This document shows positions 63,430 to 64,000 of a stretch of DNA of 64,000 bases, piece by piece. Below the pieces are notes generated by a model. That model was not told where the DNA came from. It did no database searches and worked only from the letters and a program-made list of their open reading frames with translations. The first letter of the stretch is position 1. Each line of letters begins with the position of its first letter. The position numbers and the translations under genes were made by a program. The DNA is from an uncultured Pelagibacteraceae bacterium (lineage in GTDB: Bacteria; Pseudomonadota; Alphaproteobacteria; Pelagibacterales; Pelagibacteraceae), in contig CACDOD010000003.1 in the NCBI GenBank assembly GCA_902554335.1, positions 1 to 64,000 on the forward strand. Reading direction: 5' to 3'.

Positions 63430-64000
63430 ATGAATATAAAAAACATTTTAATTACATTTTTTTCTGCAATAGCAATATTATTTTCAACTTCAGTTGTTTC
63501 ATTTGCAAAAGTAGTTGGGGACAAAATTGTTTTAGGTGCTGCAATTTCTTTAACTGGAAAATATTCATCTAATGGTGTTCATACTCAAAACGGCTATAAC
63601 ATGGCTGTTGACAGAATTAACAGTATGGGTGGAATTAAAGTTGGAGGAAAAACTTATAAATTTGACATCATTTACTACGACGACGAGTCAAATCCAAAAA
63701 GAGCAGCCCAACTTGCAGAAAGATTAATTTCACAAGATGGTGTTGAGTTTATGCTTGGACCTTACAGCTCAGGCCTAACAAAAGCAATTGCGCCTGTAAC
63801 TGAGAAATATGGTGTTCCTATGGTTGAAGCAAATGGTGCTTCTAGATCTTTGTTTACAAAAGGTTACAAATATCTATTTGCTGTATTAGCTCCCGCTAAC
63901 TTATATCTTGATGTAGCTATCAGAACAGCTGTCGAATTGAATGGTGGAAAAGGTGTTAGGATTGCACAAGCTTTTGAACAAGACGCTTTCTCACAAGACG
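63430..64000 (+). CDS. Branched-chain amino-acid-type ABC transporter substrate-binding protein, 3' truncated by window (not in ORF track)
   Basis: MNIKNILITFFSAIAILFSTSVVSFAKVVGDKIVLGAAISLTGKYSSNGVHTQNGYNMAVDRINSMGGIKVGGKTYKFDIIYYDDESNPKRAAQLAERLI; GGAG RBS upstream. Confidence 0.93.
   Translation, partial: MNIKNILITFFSAIAILFSTSVVSFAKVVGDKIVLGAAISLTGKYSSNGVHTQNGYNMAVDRINSMGGIKVGGKTYKFDIIYYDDESNPKRAAQLAERLISQDGVEFMLGPYSSGLTKAIAPVTEKYGVPMVEANGASRSLFTKGYKYLFAVLAPANLYLDVAIRTAVELNGGKGVRIAQAFEQDAFSQD

Overview
AT-rich, densely coding 64 kb chromosomal segment. Gene content and order look like a SAR11/Pelagibacter-type alphaproteobacterium (inference from gene content, composition and a permuted alphaproteobacterial tmRNA; no search was run). 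Most of it is housekeeping: partial tkt, gap, pgk, yebC, tolQRAB-pal-cpoB-tilS-ftsH-folP-glmM-thiD-purA, rpoH, rluD, ABC exporter, sua5, xseB-ispA-dxs, aroC, pdxH, ispB, S49 peptidase, glyQS, ppdK, nadC/nadA, thyX, mrp, hflKC, degP-like protease, miaA, ilvBHC, leuA, mreBCD-mrdA-rodA and a catabolic/redox tail ending in a truncated livK-like gene. RNA genes are tRNA-Arg(TCG), tRNA-Leu(GAG) and, not in the ORF track, a circularly permuted two-piece tmRNA on the minus strand at about 36580-36840. The most interesting locus is 35919-36593. The 3' end of the permuted tmRNA coding piece is duplicated as a 13-bp direct repeat next to tRNA-Leu. The two copies flank a ~650 bp segment with one small membrane-protein ORF and two clusters of GGTACATAG repeats at 11-12 bp spacing just inside each end. 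This looks like a minimal or decayed integrative element with att cores and integrase arm sites but no integrase. Other notable points: a pgk/ymdB deletion junction removing the Pgk C-terminus and YmdB N-terminus, a phage-type RuvC where ruvCAB is expected, a frameshifted LysE-family gene behind a promoter-adjacent leader hairpin, and competing inverted repeats upstream of thyX.
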